Positions 38,397-50,107 are shown, numbered from the stretch's first letter. The stretch is DNA of 64,000 nt from Xylona heveae TC161 (GCF_001619985.1 NW_017264195.1:62001-126000); one strand, 5' to 3'. The notes: a model not told the origin generated them from the letters alone. Numbers and translations are program-made.

Positions 38397-40806
38397 TCAG
38401 TCTGAACTAAATCCTGACCATTCCTCCTCCTCCTCTTCCTCCTCCTCGTCCTCGTCGCCATCCCCCTCAATGCCGTCCTCCTCATCTGCATCTGCATTGG
38501 CCTTTCTATTACGATTCTCCTGTCCATTCCGTCCGTCCACATCCATATCCGCATCCCTGTCTTCGACCGCGCTGACTGCACCAACTGTGTCTGCGTCGGT
38601 CTCATGGTCTTGGACCGAGTCCCCGTCGGCGCCCGGGTCTTCGACAGTTTCTTCGACGGCGTCGGCATCACCGTCCCGGACAAACCCCGCCAGGAAGAAC
38701 CCCATGGTCCCGTCCGCTGTGCCTTTATACGCGCGTATACAGCCCTGGCTTATACTCTTAGCATCCAGCCTCTCATCCTTTTCTTTCCCATTGTCAAGTT
38801 CCTCTTGACCCTCTAACGCTCGTGCTCGCAGCACAGCATCTACATCTCCCCTGACATCCCACCTCTTCATCCCCTCGACCTGCTCCTCCCTCGTCAGGAC
38901 CCTCCAACCCCTTGTCCTTGCAACGTCAGATAACAGGGCGTGCACGACAACATCCTCGTTTTCCGCCGCGTGGATCGAACACGTACTATACGTAATCTTG
39001 CGCGCGGCGGAAAAGTGCATGGCGTGTAAGAGCAGTTTGAGCTGAAAGGCCGAGAGGGATTGAAGACGGGCGGTGAGCTGGGACTGTGACTGAGACTGGG
39101 GATCTTCGGCGTCGTTTTCGGCGAGGAGGTCTTGCGTTACTGCGTCTGCGTCTGCGTCATCTTCGTCGACTGTGGCGTTGGTTGTAGTGTCGGTAGCGGT
39201 AGTGGTAGTCGGATTGGTAGTAGTAGTGGTGGTGGCGGTAGTAGTAGAGGTAGAGGTAGGGGTTCTGTGACGAGAGCGCTTATGCTTCCTACCGGAAGAA
39301 GTCAAGGCGGAAGAAATAGAGGCAGATGATCGAACAGGAAGCACAAGAGTAGGGACTTGTTCGCGGCCGACGATGCCGCTGCCAGAACAACTGGGATCGA
39401 GAAGCAAGGCGCCGACGCGCCCCCACTGCGGATCGAGCGGGTTGAGTTTGAGAAAGTCTTGGCCTTGTTGGACTGTTACTTTAACTGCATCCACAGATGG
39501 GACTGCACCGGGGGTAGTGCCAGAAGTAAGAGAAGTCGAAGAAGAGGACGAGAACGAGAACGAAGACGGAGAAGCACCGGCCCAAGTGACCATTTTTTGC
39601 AGTGTCACTGCGCGGCGCTTATCGCGTTCGAGAGCAGTGATTTTTTGATCGGGATACAGTTGAGACGTAGACTCGGCGGTACTTGTAGTGGAAGCATTGT
39701 CTGTATCTGCAAAAGCACCCGTCCCCGCCTTTCTGCGCTTCCTTGGCCGCGCGGAATCATCATGCGATAAAGGGCGTTGGCTGACCAGAGTACGATTACT
39801 GTCCCTGCTCTTTGTAGCCAGGGCAGCCAGATGCGTCGTCTTGTTCCCCGGGGCCGCACATGTATCCATCAAGTCGCCATCGCTGGGCTGCGGGTCTAAC
39901 AGGAGTGCCGGAAAGCACGAGGCTTTATCCTGGAGAATAATCTTGCCTTGTCGATATGCAGGTGTATTTGTAAGGTCTGTTCCAGCAGGGAGTGCGAGGA
40001 GATTTGGTACATGGCGATCGATATGCAGCGGGGGTTTTTCATCTGCAGACTCCTTCTTTGACCCTTGAGGCTTTTGATGCGTAGTGGCGGCAGCAGGGTT
40101 AGCTGTATTCGCGACTTGCAGTACCGTCTCCAGATTATCGACCTGCGTATACCCCGCAAACGTGGTCTTCAATTGTTCCTCCAGCGTCGTCCGCAGCGTA
40201 TTGACACGCACCCAGCGCGGATGTCTCCACTTCAATCTACTCTGTTCTTTTGTATGCTCCCCGGCGCCATTGGATACGCCCGTGGCCTGCTCATCCTCTG
40301 CTCCGTCCTCGATATGCGCTTTCCACGCCTCGACCGTAGGGAATCGCCGCCGGATCCGCGCCTTTGTGAATTCCGCTTGTAATCGCGCCTTGTGCCGCGT
40401 GATAGCGACCTTGAGCGGATGTGCTGCCGGTGCCGCAATGCCTTTTTTGGACAGTAGTTGGTCGTGTACGAGTAGTAGGGCGAGAATCGGTGTGATCTGT
40501 GTCTGTTAGATATATTGAACTTTGAAGATTCTAGTAGTGTCATGGGTATATTGTAAGGTTGCATACCTTCTTCTCCATATCGAGGAGGCCAGACTTCTCA
40601 ATGACTTCCTTCAGCGGCGCAGCCCATTTGGTCGTCTGGCTAACGAGCGCATATATCGTGGCGGGATTGGACTTGTTTTTGCTGCCATCTTTGCCGCTGC
40701 CTTTTTCATTTGCCTTGCTGGTCTGGTTGTAGATTCGTGACTTGAGCGATCCACCTGCATCGCCGGCACTTTCAAGAATGCGCGCTGCGTCGTAGTAGAG
40801 GGACAT
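38397..40806 (-). CDS. rcm1: 25S rRNA cytosine-C5 methyltransferase (Rcm1/NSUN5 family), 781 aa
   Basis: Exons 40806-40567 and 40502-38397 flank a 64-nt intron (GTATGC donor, CTAACAG acceptor). Rcm1 methylates C2278 of yeast 25S rRNA in the large-subunit core; it acts in the nucleolus. The N-terminal helical region (SLYYDAARILESA) is followed by the RsmB/NOP2/Sun fold: RWVRVNTLRTT, SAM motif DTCAAPGNKTTHLA (~293), DPSCSGSG with the release Cys452, and ITYSTCSIHAAENE with the nucleophile Cys588. Oddities are a Thr-rich low-complexity insert at ~493-525, flanked by Arg/Lys- and Asp/Ala-rich stretches, and an Asp/Glu-rich tail ending EEEEEWSGFSSD, which make it much longer than yeast Rcm1 (~490 aa). 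The catalytic core is intact. Confidence 0.92.
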
Positions 40807-41524
40807 TTTACGTTTTTCGAATTATGCGGTGCCTCTTCGTCATTTTATTCTGGGTTCAAGGTTCCTGAATTCGAGCTGTCCCGGCCGCTGGACTGAGTAC
40901 CTGTGCCCCTTGCGGGGTTCAATTATCGTTATTGAGATATCAAAAACCAATGCAGCATGTGTCTTGTGGGCCTTTGAAAGAAAATTGAATACGCTAAGAG
41001 AAATTGGCCGAAATAAATAGAAAAAGGAAAAACTGAAGCATGTGAAATTCTGTGGAATTATTTTGCCAAAATCGCATCTTGAGATCGGAGGTCGGAGCTA
41101 AACATGCAGGCTACGGCGGACTGAATGAACGTAAACTGACGAAACGTAAATGAGTCCAACAGTCCCAGGTTGAAGGAGCATGCAGGTAGTTATTAAGCTT
41201 GGACGCATATCAAAAAATATTGAAAGGTTGCCTTCTCATAATCTTTTTTTTTCCTTACGGTACTTCCACCAGCTTACCTGTTTTTCTACGGGGTTAATCA
41301 TCTCCACGATTACGAACTCTCTGGACCATAATGATCTTCAACAGCAATGGCATATTATTCCTGCTCAGTTGTACACATATTCGTCAGTCACTAACCCCGG
41401 TCGAATGATCTCAACATGAAAGTGGTGGGAGGGCAAGTAAGCCATTAACTATAGACGTTATCAATCCAAATGGGTATCATAAGCAAGTATAATAATAATA
41501 ATCAATATAACAAGGGGCAAGACG
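40807..41524. other. Gene-free region upstream of rcm1
   Basis: Holds the rcm1 promoter and the 3' end of the PIG-P gene. Nothing coding is supported. Confidence 0.5.
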
Positions 41525-42652
41525 CTAGTCGAGATCATCAAGATCTTCAAGGTCCACGAGATCATCCCATTCAGGATCTCTGTCATCCCCATACAAAATT
41601 TCGCAGACGCCTCCAACGGGTATATCCATGACCGCATTGGTGCCATCGCCCCAGAGTGTCCGCCACGGCACTTTTGTGGTCTCGTCTTCGTACCCATCCA
41701 ACTCTATTCCGATCGTATTGGCTGAGAACTTGCCAGCTTTGGACTCTCGATTGCGATTCGGCAAACGGACACGGCCTTTGCTATCAAGCGCGGCAATGTT
41801 CGCGGTTTCGTCAACAATATTCTCGATACTCGACATTGGCAGCGTCAAGTATCCCGTGTTATACGACGCCAAGGCAACGTAGATATATAGAACCGTGACA
41901 ACGAGGTATGCAGGTATCGCAAGAGACCACCATCTGTTCGGATAGTAATGAATGCCGAGTTGATGTAGAAATGGAGACGGTAGATATGACCAGAGGAGGT
42001 AAATCACTTGTTTGGTCAGTAGAAAGTCCGAAAAGGGAACCATGGATATGTCTTTACACATACAAAAGGCAAGGGATGACCCTAAATACAGCGCAAATCC
42101 GTAGTATTCGTAAGTGGGAACTTTTGGGCTCGCTCGAGGCACTGTCGTGGCGGTACGGGCAGACTTGGCGACAACAGCCTCGGTGTCATTAGGCGTCTCG
42201 GCATCAGAACTATCGGGCGTGGTTGGACGTGATGTTTGGGCAGAAAACGGCGGGCGAAGCAGAGATGTCAGCGAAGGCGAAGGAGGTAATGGTGTTGGTG
42301 GTCGATTGTAGAATGGAGGCGCAAAGGCATGTGGTGTGCTCCGTCCCAGAGATGAGCCTGACGTCTGCCTCACATGGCCTGGGCGGTGCAAGACATCGCC
42401 GTCTGGTTGGGGGACCTCAATGTCGCCATCTGCTTCTGATGACGCAGATTCTGATGAAATCGGTGAAGAAGCTACAACCTCATCAAGTTGCTCATGCTGG
42501 GTTGGATCGAAGCTCTGGACAGCATCCAAGGGAGTCTGATGGCTGTTAGATTCGAGAGGCGTCAGACTGAGCAGATCCGAGGTTGAGCCCGAGCGCGAAG
42601 CAGATGATCGATGATGGCCTTTGCCCTTCTTTCCTCGATTCTTAGGAGACAT
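41525..42652 (-). CDS. PIG-P subunit of GPI-GlcNAc transferase, 356 aa
   Basis: PIG-P (yeast Gpi19) is a subunit of the ER complex that starts GPI-anchor synthesis. Exons are 42652-42064 and 42006-41525. The 57-nt intron (GTATGT donor, TACTGAC branch, CAAG acceptor) is a multiple of three and has no stop, so the unspliced frame is also open; splicing gives the family sequence SSLAFLIYLLWSYLP. The PIG-P domain (~170-300) has two membrane spans, YYGFALYLGSSLAFLIYLLW and WWSLAIPAYLVVTVLYIYV, joined by LGIHYYPNR. The first ~165 residues are a Ser/Pro-rich disordered extension absent from yeast Gpi19, and the tail is Asp-rich (LVDLEDLDDLD). Confidence 0.9.
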   Translation of the reverse strand: MSPKNRGKKGKGHHRSSASRSGSTSDLLSLTPLESNSHQTPLDAVQSFDPTQHEQLDEVVASSPISSESASSEADGDIEVPQPDGDVLHRPGHVRQTSGSSLGRSTPHAFAPPFYNRPPTPLPPSPSLTSLLRPPFSAQTSRPTTPDSSDAETPNDTEAVVAKSARTATTVPRASPKVPTYEYYGFALYLGSSLAFCMCKDISMVPFSDFLLTKQVIYLLWSYLPSPFLHQLGIHYYPNRWWSLAIPAYLVVTVLYIYVALASYNTGYLTLPMSSIENIVDETANIAALDSKGRVRLPNRNRESKAGKFSANTIGIELDGYEDETTKVPWRTLWGDGTNAVMDIPVGGVCEILYGDDRDPEWDDLVDLEDLDDLD

Positions 42653-43526
42653 GCCTCATATCATGCCATTGTCAAAAGCAGAGGTGTTGTTTGCGTTTTC
42701 GTCTTTCAGAGTTGTTCAATTGATAGAGAAGCCAGTATTTATCTGATCATCTTATCTTTGAATCAGGAGAAAAACGGTATAACCAACTCCACCATTGGAC
42801 CAGCGCCATTAGGAATCGAACCCAATATCAGTTAAATACACACTCTCGGCACACCAAGGATCTATCGCTCCGAATAAATGATTCAAATCATCAACGTCAT
42901 GTCTAACAACAAGACAACGTTTCAAAGAAATTGAACGACGATGTTCGCTGATAATTAAATTCAAGTTCAAGAGTATCGAGGCCACTGACTTTTCTCGCCT
43001 TTTTACAAAATGAGCTTCCATCTCATTCTGTCATGCAATTGGACATCCAGGACTAACTCCAACTCGAATTCATGTCGCGACAACATGTTACGAAAGATGG
43101 AGATCTTTTAATCACACAGCTCACTTCACATACATGTCACAGCCATAATTTACAGTTAAGACGACAAATTCTGAATGCCACGTAACTCGTTGATTCATTA
43201 TAATACACAGAGCACTATGCTCTAAGCAATGGTTCTGCTTTTTCCACGCTACGTCAACTCAATGTTTTGACGAAAATGCTCGATCCCTGCCACGGTAGAA
43301 GAAGGGAAAAAAGTAATCCGCAGCTATAAAGTATGGTTTTCGACAATAAGACGTCCTCAACTCCGTATTAACGTTCCGAAGCATTGCAGATGAACTAGGA
43401 CATGGATGGATTGCTAAGCACAACCGGACCAGCCCGTTGAATCTCATTCAATCCGATCCATGTGAGCATCAAAATATTCCAGCCGATGCTCAGCTCCCAA
43501 TCCAGAGGGAATGTGGATGAACCCAT
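42653..43526. other. Gene-free region with a tRNA T-arm-like sequence
   Basis: No supported gene. On the minus strand, 42825-42809 reads TTGGGTTCGATTCCTAA, a perfect box B with a foldable T-stem, and the flank resembles an acceptor stem, but no D arm or anticodon arm of normal size forms. Confidence 0.35.
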
Positions 43527-44030
43527 TTAAGGGCGGTCCAAGTGCTGGCCGTGGACGGGGTTGTTGGTGGCAGGAAGACCAGACACACCAGTGCCAGTCA
43601 GACCTTCCTTGGCCTTGGTGGCATGGTGCTGTCCACCATGGTGCTTCTCAGAGCTGGTCTGACCCTGGCCAGGGTGACCGTAGCCGGTGTTGACGTCAGC
43701 AGAGGTGGCACCGCCGAGGGTGTCGGCAGCAGAGGTGAGCTCGCCAGCCTCCTGGCCGGGGATGGCGCCCTGAGTCTGGTACTGGAAAGTGTGCTCCGGG
43801 GGAGCAGTACCCGCGGGGAGGGTGTGAGCGTGGTACTCCTCGACGTTGTCATTGGGACCAGACTTCCGTCCAGGTTGGTGCTTTGTAGGTTGTTAGCTCA
43901 AGAAGTCAACAATATATCAAAGAAAGTAAACACATACACCGTGGGTAGTCATGGGCTCAGCGCGAGGGACGTGAGCGCTGAATTCACCAGTCTGGTGAGC
44001 AACAGCTTCGGTGTTTCTGGTGGCGGACAT
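43527..44030 (-). CDS. Small His/Gly/Thr-rich hydrophilic protein, 148 aa
   Basis: Exons 44030-43938 and 43880-43527, both phase 0, separated by a 57-nt intron (GTATGT donor, GCTAAC branch). The protein begins MSATRNTEAVAHQTGEF, has no signal peptide, membrane span or Cys, and is rich in Gly, His, Thr, Gln and Pro (GYGHPGQGQ, EKHHGGQHHATK). The codons are almost all C-ending (GTC, CTC, ACC, AAC), a bias typical of very highly expressed fungal genes and clearly stronger than in its neighbours. The composition resembles stress- or conidium-associated hydrophilins, but I do not recognise a named family. It is likely cytosolic. Confidence 0.8.
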
Positions 44031-45082
44031 TTTGATTGTTTGTGTGGATTGATATAAAGAAACTAAAGGAGTCTCCGTAGAGTGTTGATTATGGAGGTTT
44101 ATGTGTGAAGGACTTTGGAGCTATGAATTGATCTGAAGAAGTTCGTAGTCAAAGGGTGGTTCTCAGGGACTAAATATCTTTCTCCGAGTGTCTGAGAATA
44201 ACGCAAAGCTGATGTTTGAGCTCTCTGGAGTGGCCAAAGTGACGAAAGCGTTAGTGGACATGATTGAGTGTAAATGACGTCAACCCCATGCCGCTCCTGG
44301 CAAAACCCCACATCCTTCAGCTTCTCACGGCAAGAGTAAATTCGAGTACGGGAAAGACTGGAAAATCCATAAAGATCGCGATCGGATTTGTCGATGAAAC
44401 TCTCATAGTAGGGATCGGTAATTTTTTTTTGCATCATCGCGTGCTCATTCTCCGGTAATACCATGCTATTATGCTGTGCGTGCCCCACTGTACTCCACAG
44501 CGCACACGCCAACCTTTCCCGTAGGCTGTCTAGGGTCAAACAGCTGTTCTCAATGATACAATATCTTCCACTTATGGCCTTGATCACCTTAATCATTTCG
44601 TACCTACTCCACCAAGAGTCCCGAGCCTCCTCCGGTAGACGGATACAAGATTCGATAAACGTACCACACGCCTCTCCCGACCACCTTATTATCGTCACAT
44701 TGTCTCAGGCCTTGCTTAGGTCTCCACAATTGACATAATGCAAGTATTGTACTTCGTACTCCGTAAAGCAGCTATGTTAGCGGATATTCCTCTTAATCGC
44801 TTAGCGTTCGAAGAGCTCAGCGGCGACGCAAATGGAGATTCAGCCCCATTAGCTCACGTGACCTTGATCCAGAGTAACTCTCGGTGCTCAACCTTTGTTT
44901 AAAAACTCCTAGAAGCTATTCGCAATTTCGACGTGTTTGCTGCAGAGATGGTGTGAATATGTATGTGTGATTGGAAGAATATAGTGGATGCATATATGGT
45001 GTTCAACGAGGAGTTGGCGTCAATGCTTATATAGGCAATCTAGAAGGGCGCAGTCCAAAGAGTCTTCAAAACATGTCTGGTA
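44031..45082. other. Gene-free region upstream of the small His/Gly-rich gene
   Basis: A 199-codon minus-strand frame (44099-44698) begins at GTG and has no domain, so it is not called. An exact TACTCCGTA lies at 44757. Confidence 0.45.
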
Positions 45083-47423
45083 TCAGTATGTCAAGAATGG
45101 TCGCTGGCGATTCCTTCCAAGCTGGCCACTGTATGCATCAAGTTTGACTGCCACCAAGACCAGTTCCATTCTACCCCGTGCTGCTTCTTCTTGACACGGT
45201 TGCACGCGCAAGCGCCACTGTCCAGTTCTTACTATCCATTCACCAGCCTCCTCTCTGCTATCCCTTCGTTTAATCTTTTTACCCGCCTTTGCCTGCGACA
45301 CTGGGGACTGCCCGACCCGAGGTCCGGACCATCCTGGAGACGGCGTCGTACCGGCAGGACCAGAAGTGGGGAGGCCTGAATCATCCTCATCCACCTCATG
45401 GTCCATCCGATATGGCTCGCCATCTAGAATAATGTCTGCGTGCTTATCAACTTGAATCTTGACCAAGTCCTCGCTCAAAGGTGTGTTTCCGGGGCTCACA
45501 GGCTGCTTCGCCACGCCCCCGCCGGACATCATCAAGAGCCCCAAAGGTTGATTGACTGGTAGATTCATTTTATTCGCAATCACCTGAAATAAACTGCTAA
45601 TGCGGGCTTTGTCCTTGCCATGAAAATCTGCTCGGCGGGCACCAACGTTTAGCCGTGTGCTTTCCCCGCTGATTTGAAGGACGAGTTCATACGAAGCTCC
45701 ATCGGCAAAGGGTCGGGCGTAATTGACCCAGGCAATTGGTGAAGCTTGGTTGACCGCCGGTAAAGGATCATCCTTGACCAAAATCCCCGAGGGCTTCACA
45801 TCTTCCAATCGAATTACAATCTCGCTTCGATGGCGCTGAGCATTGAAGCTAATGTGATGTGGGATGAGCTTCTGTTCCAGCCCACGCAGATGGAAATACC
45901 GACAATCTCGGATTAGTTCGGCACGATGTTCTTCGTTTCGGATATGCACAGGATATCCGCGCAAAAGATGAATTAGGTCGGCGAATGTGTCGGCTGACCG
46001 ATTAGGCACATTTGGAGGCTGGATAGAAGGTGGACGAAGCAATCCGACCCGATCCAAACCGGGAAATGTTCGAGCTGGCGTGGAGAAGAAAAGACCAAAT
46101 CCAAGTGAAAAGAAGTTTGGTGAATCACCAGGGCCAGAAAAAATATCACGTGGGATCTGGAAAGACCGTCCTCCAATCTCAACAAATATTTCCGACTCGA
46201 AAAGCTGCGATATCAACCTGGGCACTGAATTGTAGGTCAACAAAGAATGCACGTCTAAGTGGATTCCCCCAGAAAATCTTACAGCTATAAAATTGAGCAT
46301 CTGAAAACAGCTTCACGTAGTGTGTCACATCTCTTGGTTGCACATAGTAGCCTTGAATCAGAAATTAGCACCAGCATAAGATTTCGTCGGCAGGTATCAA
46401 ACCTTGTAAGTGAAGCGAGATATCCCGAAATACGACTGGGTCTCTATCAATGTATAGAGTTCTTATGTTTTCAGCATTATCGCCGCTCTCCTCCAGTTGT
46501 TTGCGGAAGAATTGCGAAAAGTAAGAGGGTGCTCTAAGCCTCTCAGCTGGGCGCCATAGCATGTCGTTTGCAAGATATACTGACCATCGGACGATAATGA
46601 TGCACCCGAAAGCCGGAACAATTCGGAGCCAATTTGAATTGGGAATACTTTGTCGTGTGGTAATGCCAAATCAGTTTCGAGATGATGTTTTCCATCAATC
46701 GTTCTTAGAATTCCAGGCGGATCTGTGATCAAAACTCCTTCCCCACCTGAAGCGCGACGGGGTGGAGTAGGGCGCAGCCCATTGACCGGTTTTAGGCTTT
46801 GCAGTGACGAGCTGGGAGGGCGTGATTCATTTTTGTGCTTTGGGAAGAAAGAGGAAGGGTTTTCTGGCGTGAGTTTATCTTCAGACTCATCCTCGGGAGC
46901 ATGAACTGTAGCTCGTTTCTGTGAAGGACCCCGGGCATCTTCTCCAATCGAAATAGCTGGAGTGGCTGAAGGAGCAGACCTTGATCCTGATGAGATATTT
47001 GGATCAGCTTTTCTTTTGAGTTGATTATGGCCATGCGATCTAGCGGCCGCAGCAGATATGTCCGGTGCAGTGTTTGGGTTACTTTGCTCGCCTGACGACG
47101 TGACTACTGGACTAGGGATTGTGAATCCTTGCGCTGGTGCTCTCTGATCAGATGGATCCTCAAGAAGCACTCCTTGTGGCTGGTATAAATTTGAAAAGTC
47201 AGGTGGCCCCAAAATTGAATTGCCCCAGTCCATCTCATAATAACTTCCCGCGTTAGGAGTTTGTTGTTGTCGTTGTTCGGTCTCAGCAGCAGGAGTGCCG
47301 GACCATGATGCCGAGGGATTCTGGTACAATATCCGTTAAGCAATATGTATAAGAAAGAGCTGAAGCTTATATACTTACATCTGATCCATTAGACCCTGCG
47401 CTATCTTGCTGAATGCCTGACAT
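45083..47423 (-). CDS. Double BTB/POZ (KCTD/T1-like) domain protein, 706 aa, 5 exons
   Basis: Exons 47423-47379, 47320-46585, 46531-46403, 46351-46283 and 46224-45083; introns are 51-58 nt and all phases close. The first ~235 residues are disordered with a basic QLKRKADPN patch. Then come a BTB fold (VFPIQIGSELFRLSGASLSS, PSYFSQFF, DRDPVVFRDISLHLQGY) and a second one (IFVEIGGRSFQIPRDIFSGP, PNFFSLGF, FADLIHLLRGYPV, CRYFHLRGLEQKLIPHHI). The C-terminal third carries a conserved FEIVIRLEDV-like domain (SEIVIRLEDVKPSGILV...SYELVLQISG) and ends with GEWIVRTGQWRLRVQP. The T1-type BTB usually makes oligomers and can bind cullin-3. The architecture is typical of filamentous fungi, but the biological role is unknown. 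The GTTTGA donor at 46402 is unusual. Confidence 0.82.
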
Positions 47424-48110
47424 GGTGACAGCAAGCGTGTGAAAACACGTGATGCGAAGCTGCTGAATTAAGGACGGTTGTGACACAATAATCAATAGCT
47501 CAAAGAAATAAAACAAAGGTAATCCATTAGCTTAAAAGCACTCTAATCCCAAAATTCGGTTTTGGGAGGCTTAAAATTTTGTTGCAAAACAAAAAAAGAG
47601 CTGTGGAGAAGAGCTCAGCGGGGAATGATTTCCCCAGTGATAAGAGCTTCAGCTCCACAGTGACTAAGCGACCAATCGGCCCTAAGGTATCAGCGGCGAA
47701 GCTTGAAGCTTCCACGAGTTCCATTTTCAAAGGAAACCTTCCGCACTCTTCTCAAAGAAAGTCGCAGAGTCGTTCTACTATAGTCAATCCACAGAGAAAG
47801 TCTAGATCATTCGCCCTATGTAGAACCACAATATCGTCAAGCTCGCAGTGGCAGTACTGCTGACTGAGCCGAAATGCTGACACACCTAAGCGCGACTCAT
47901 GTGTGGCCGCAATGCGTTTTCCTCAGTATTATGAAGAAAAGCCTGGGCTAACATCAAGGTTTTGCATTAGAAGGTACTTAAATTCACTAATTCAACCGTT
48001 TCTCTAATAGTGCTGAGATGATTATGCTATTGAGTTTAATTGTAAAACGGTACAAAGTCAAATGAGGTGACATTTATTAGTCCGAGCATAACAATGCAGG
48101 AACAGCCATA
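47424..48110. other. Gene-free region
   Basis: Upstream of the BTB gene and downstream of the GST gene. A 94-codon plus-strand frame at 47579 starts at TTG and is not supported. Confidence 0.5.
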
Positions 48111-49013
48111 TCAGATCTTCGAGGTCTTGTCCGATCCCTCAATCTCTTTGATCTTTTGACTAGCTCGCTGATAGGCCTCCCTTTGCTGAATCTTACTGAC
48201 ATAATCACAAATCTTGGGATATTTGTCTTGTGTGATTACTCCACGATTCACAGCAGACTCTAGAGGGAAGATCATTAGAATATCGGCGCCAGTCAGTTCC
48301 TTTCCACAGATAAAGTCTCCTCCGTTCGGGGAAGTGTTGAGTTGACTTTCAATGAGAGCAAAATGATTGTCGAAATTCGGCTGCGTAAACGATTTCTCCA
48401 CATTTCCACCGATCATATTCGTGATCGGCTTGATGAAGAATGGCACTGGCGCATTTTTGATCTCTGAGAAACCCATGTTATTAGCATCGACTTTTTAAGA
48501 AAGCTAAAGCATAGCTTGGATATGTAAACCTACTTTGAATTATAACCCAGACAACCATGATTGCCATCAAACTTCCTTCCGTATAATGCATGAAATATCT
48601 GTATCGAAGCCACTCTTCGGTTTCTCCGCCAAGTTGGCCTTCTTTACCTGGGGCATATTGCTTGGGGGCCAGCCATTGTCCAAAATGTTCAGTCAAATAT
48701 TCGACAATGGTACCGGATTCAGCCAAGACGAGTGGCTTTGATAGCGCTGGTGCTTCAAGGACGATGACTGGAGACTTTCCCAGCGGATGAACTTCTTTCA
48801 GCTCGGGAGGCGCAAGATAGTCTTTGTTGCGTTCATAGAGCTTGACCTCGTAGGGAAGCTTGAGCTCCTCCAAAAGCCATACGATGCGCTGGGAGCGAGA
48901 TTGATTCAACCTACAAATTTCGGTCAGTAGCAAATCACGGTGTATCGTCACGAGCGATCATACCAGTGGAGGGTGAGTTTGAAGTTGTGCTCCGCCGGAG
49001 CTTGGCTTGCCAT
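48111..49013 (-). CDS. Glutathione S-transferase, fungal type, 259 aa
   Basis: Exons 49013-48964, 48910-48534 and 48463-48111; introns of 53 and 70 nt (GTATGA and GTAGGT donors). Conjugates or reduces with glutathione in the cytosol. The thioredoxin-fold half shows LTLHWLNQSRSQRIVWLLEEL, with the SRSQR serine in the position of the fungal GST active site, then YEVKLYERN, HPLGKSPV (cis-Pro) and VLAESGTIVEYL, the glutathione gamma-Glu contact. The helical half includes EEWLRYRYFMHYTEGSLM, the family-typical KNAPVPFFIKPITNMI and LTGADILMIFPLE. The length is normal for the Gtt1-like class. Confidence 0.92.
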
Positions 49014-50107
49014 GTTGTGTTGTTTCTTTGGGTTTGGTTGGGAAATGTGCAAATAAAAGTAGTTGTCTAGTAAGTACCTTATATGAGAATGAATAAAGTG
49101 AAAGTAACGTCTGCCTTTTTAAAATCGCGATGAGTGAGTCAATCAATTGACACAGTAAGCTTGGTGGAAAAAACACCTTGACGTAAGATAAGTTACCAAG
49201 TGTACGGCCGCCGATCACCCGGCACAGCGCCTACAAAACACCGAGAACCTCGGATGTGAGAGTCGCTAGCGAACCATGTGCCTGCATTGAACCATTAGAG
49301 CTACAAAACAATTCCAACCGTCCCTCGGCAGAAGATTTAGAACAGCAAATATAACTACCGGGAAAGAAAATGTATTGATTTGCAGAATGTTAAGAAGAAT
49401 AAAAGTCCTAGTGTAAATACGGCCAAATATACTGTGAATGCTAATTATGATGCGCTTTGGCATAAACACGTCAGAGCGTCAAATACAGATCAAATTAAAT
49501 AATTAGTGGACTACCTTAAATCTAGGACCAGATTATGAGCTTATTTACTAATTTATATATCTACTTTATGCGTACGATGGCTCTCAATCATTTCAGCAAG
49601 TGCAATTGCCTTGGCGACATGGTATCTGCATCAGCAACGGCATCCTACAGATAGCCAGAGTTAACCACTAGAATCTTAGAATTAGCTCGATCCCTTCTTA
49701 AGTGAATAAAGTGTATGGAATATGCGGCTAGCTCATTGGTCAAAGAAAATAAAATTGAGGCGGCACTGAAGCAGTTGGCGAAGAAAAGTCTCCCGCAAAT
49801 TGTAGGAAGAGGCATAGTACGGATACCACTTCATCGAATGCGGCAGTAGAGAAGCTTGTCGAGGATCTCGACACACAAAAATAAAAATATCAAGGATCGG
49901 AGGCACTCTGCATGCGCTTTAGTTCTCTAGTCAGTGCTCCGCCCTCTAAAAAAATAGAGGCGAGACAGGATTTTGCAGCGCTGAAAGGAATCTTTGTGCT
50001 GTGCTATTAGTGGTTGAAAATATTCCAAGGACTCAATAATCCCGGCAGCGACCATTGTTTCGCGTTAGAGACTGTCAGCGACAAAACAAGGCAATGGTTT
50101 TCTTAAG
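49014..50107. other. Gene-free region
   Basis: Upstream of the GST gene and 3' of the AIM9-like gene; AT-rich, with no supported ORF or repeat. Confidence 0.5.

Noticed and set aside
38377-38808. Ser-rich 143-codon plus-strand frame
   Set aside because: It is the reverse of the Glu/Asp-rich tail of Rcm1.
42772-42885. A functional tRNA gene on the minus strand
   Set aside because: The T-arm is good but the D and anticodon arms do not form at normal sizes; reported only as a possible relic.
44099-44698. 199-codon minus-strand frame
   Set aside because: Starts at GTG rather than ATG, shows no domain or splice signals, and overlaps the promoter of the 44030 gene.
47579-47863. 94-codon Ser/Lys-rich plus-strand frame
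   Set aside because: Starts at TTG and lies in the upstream flank of the BTB gene; no protein support.
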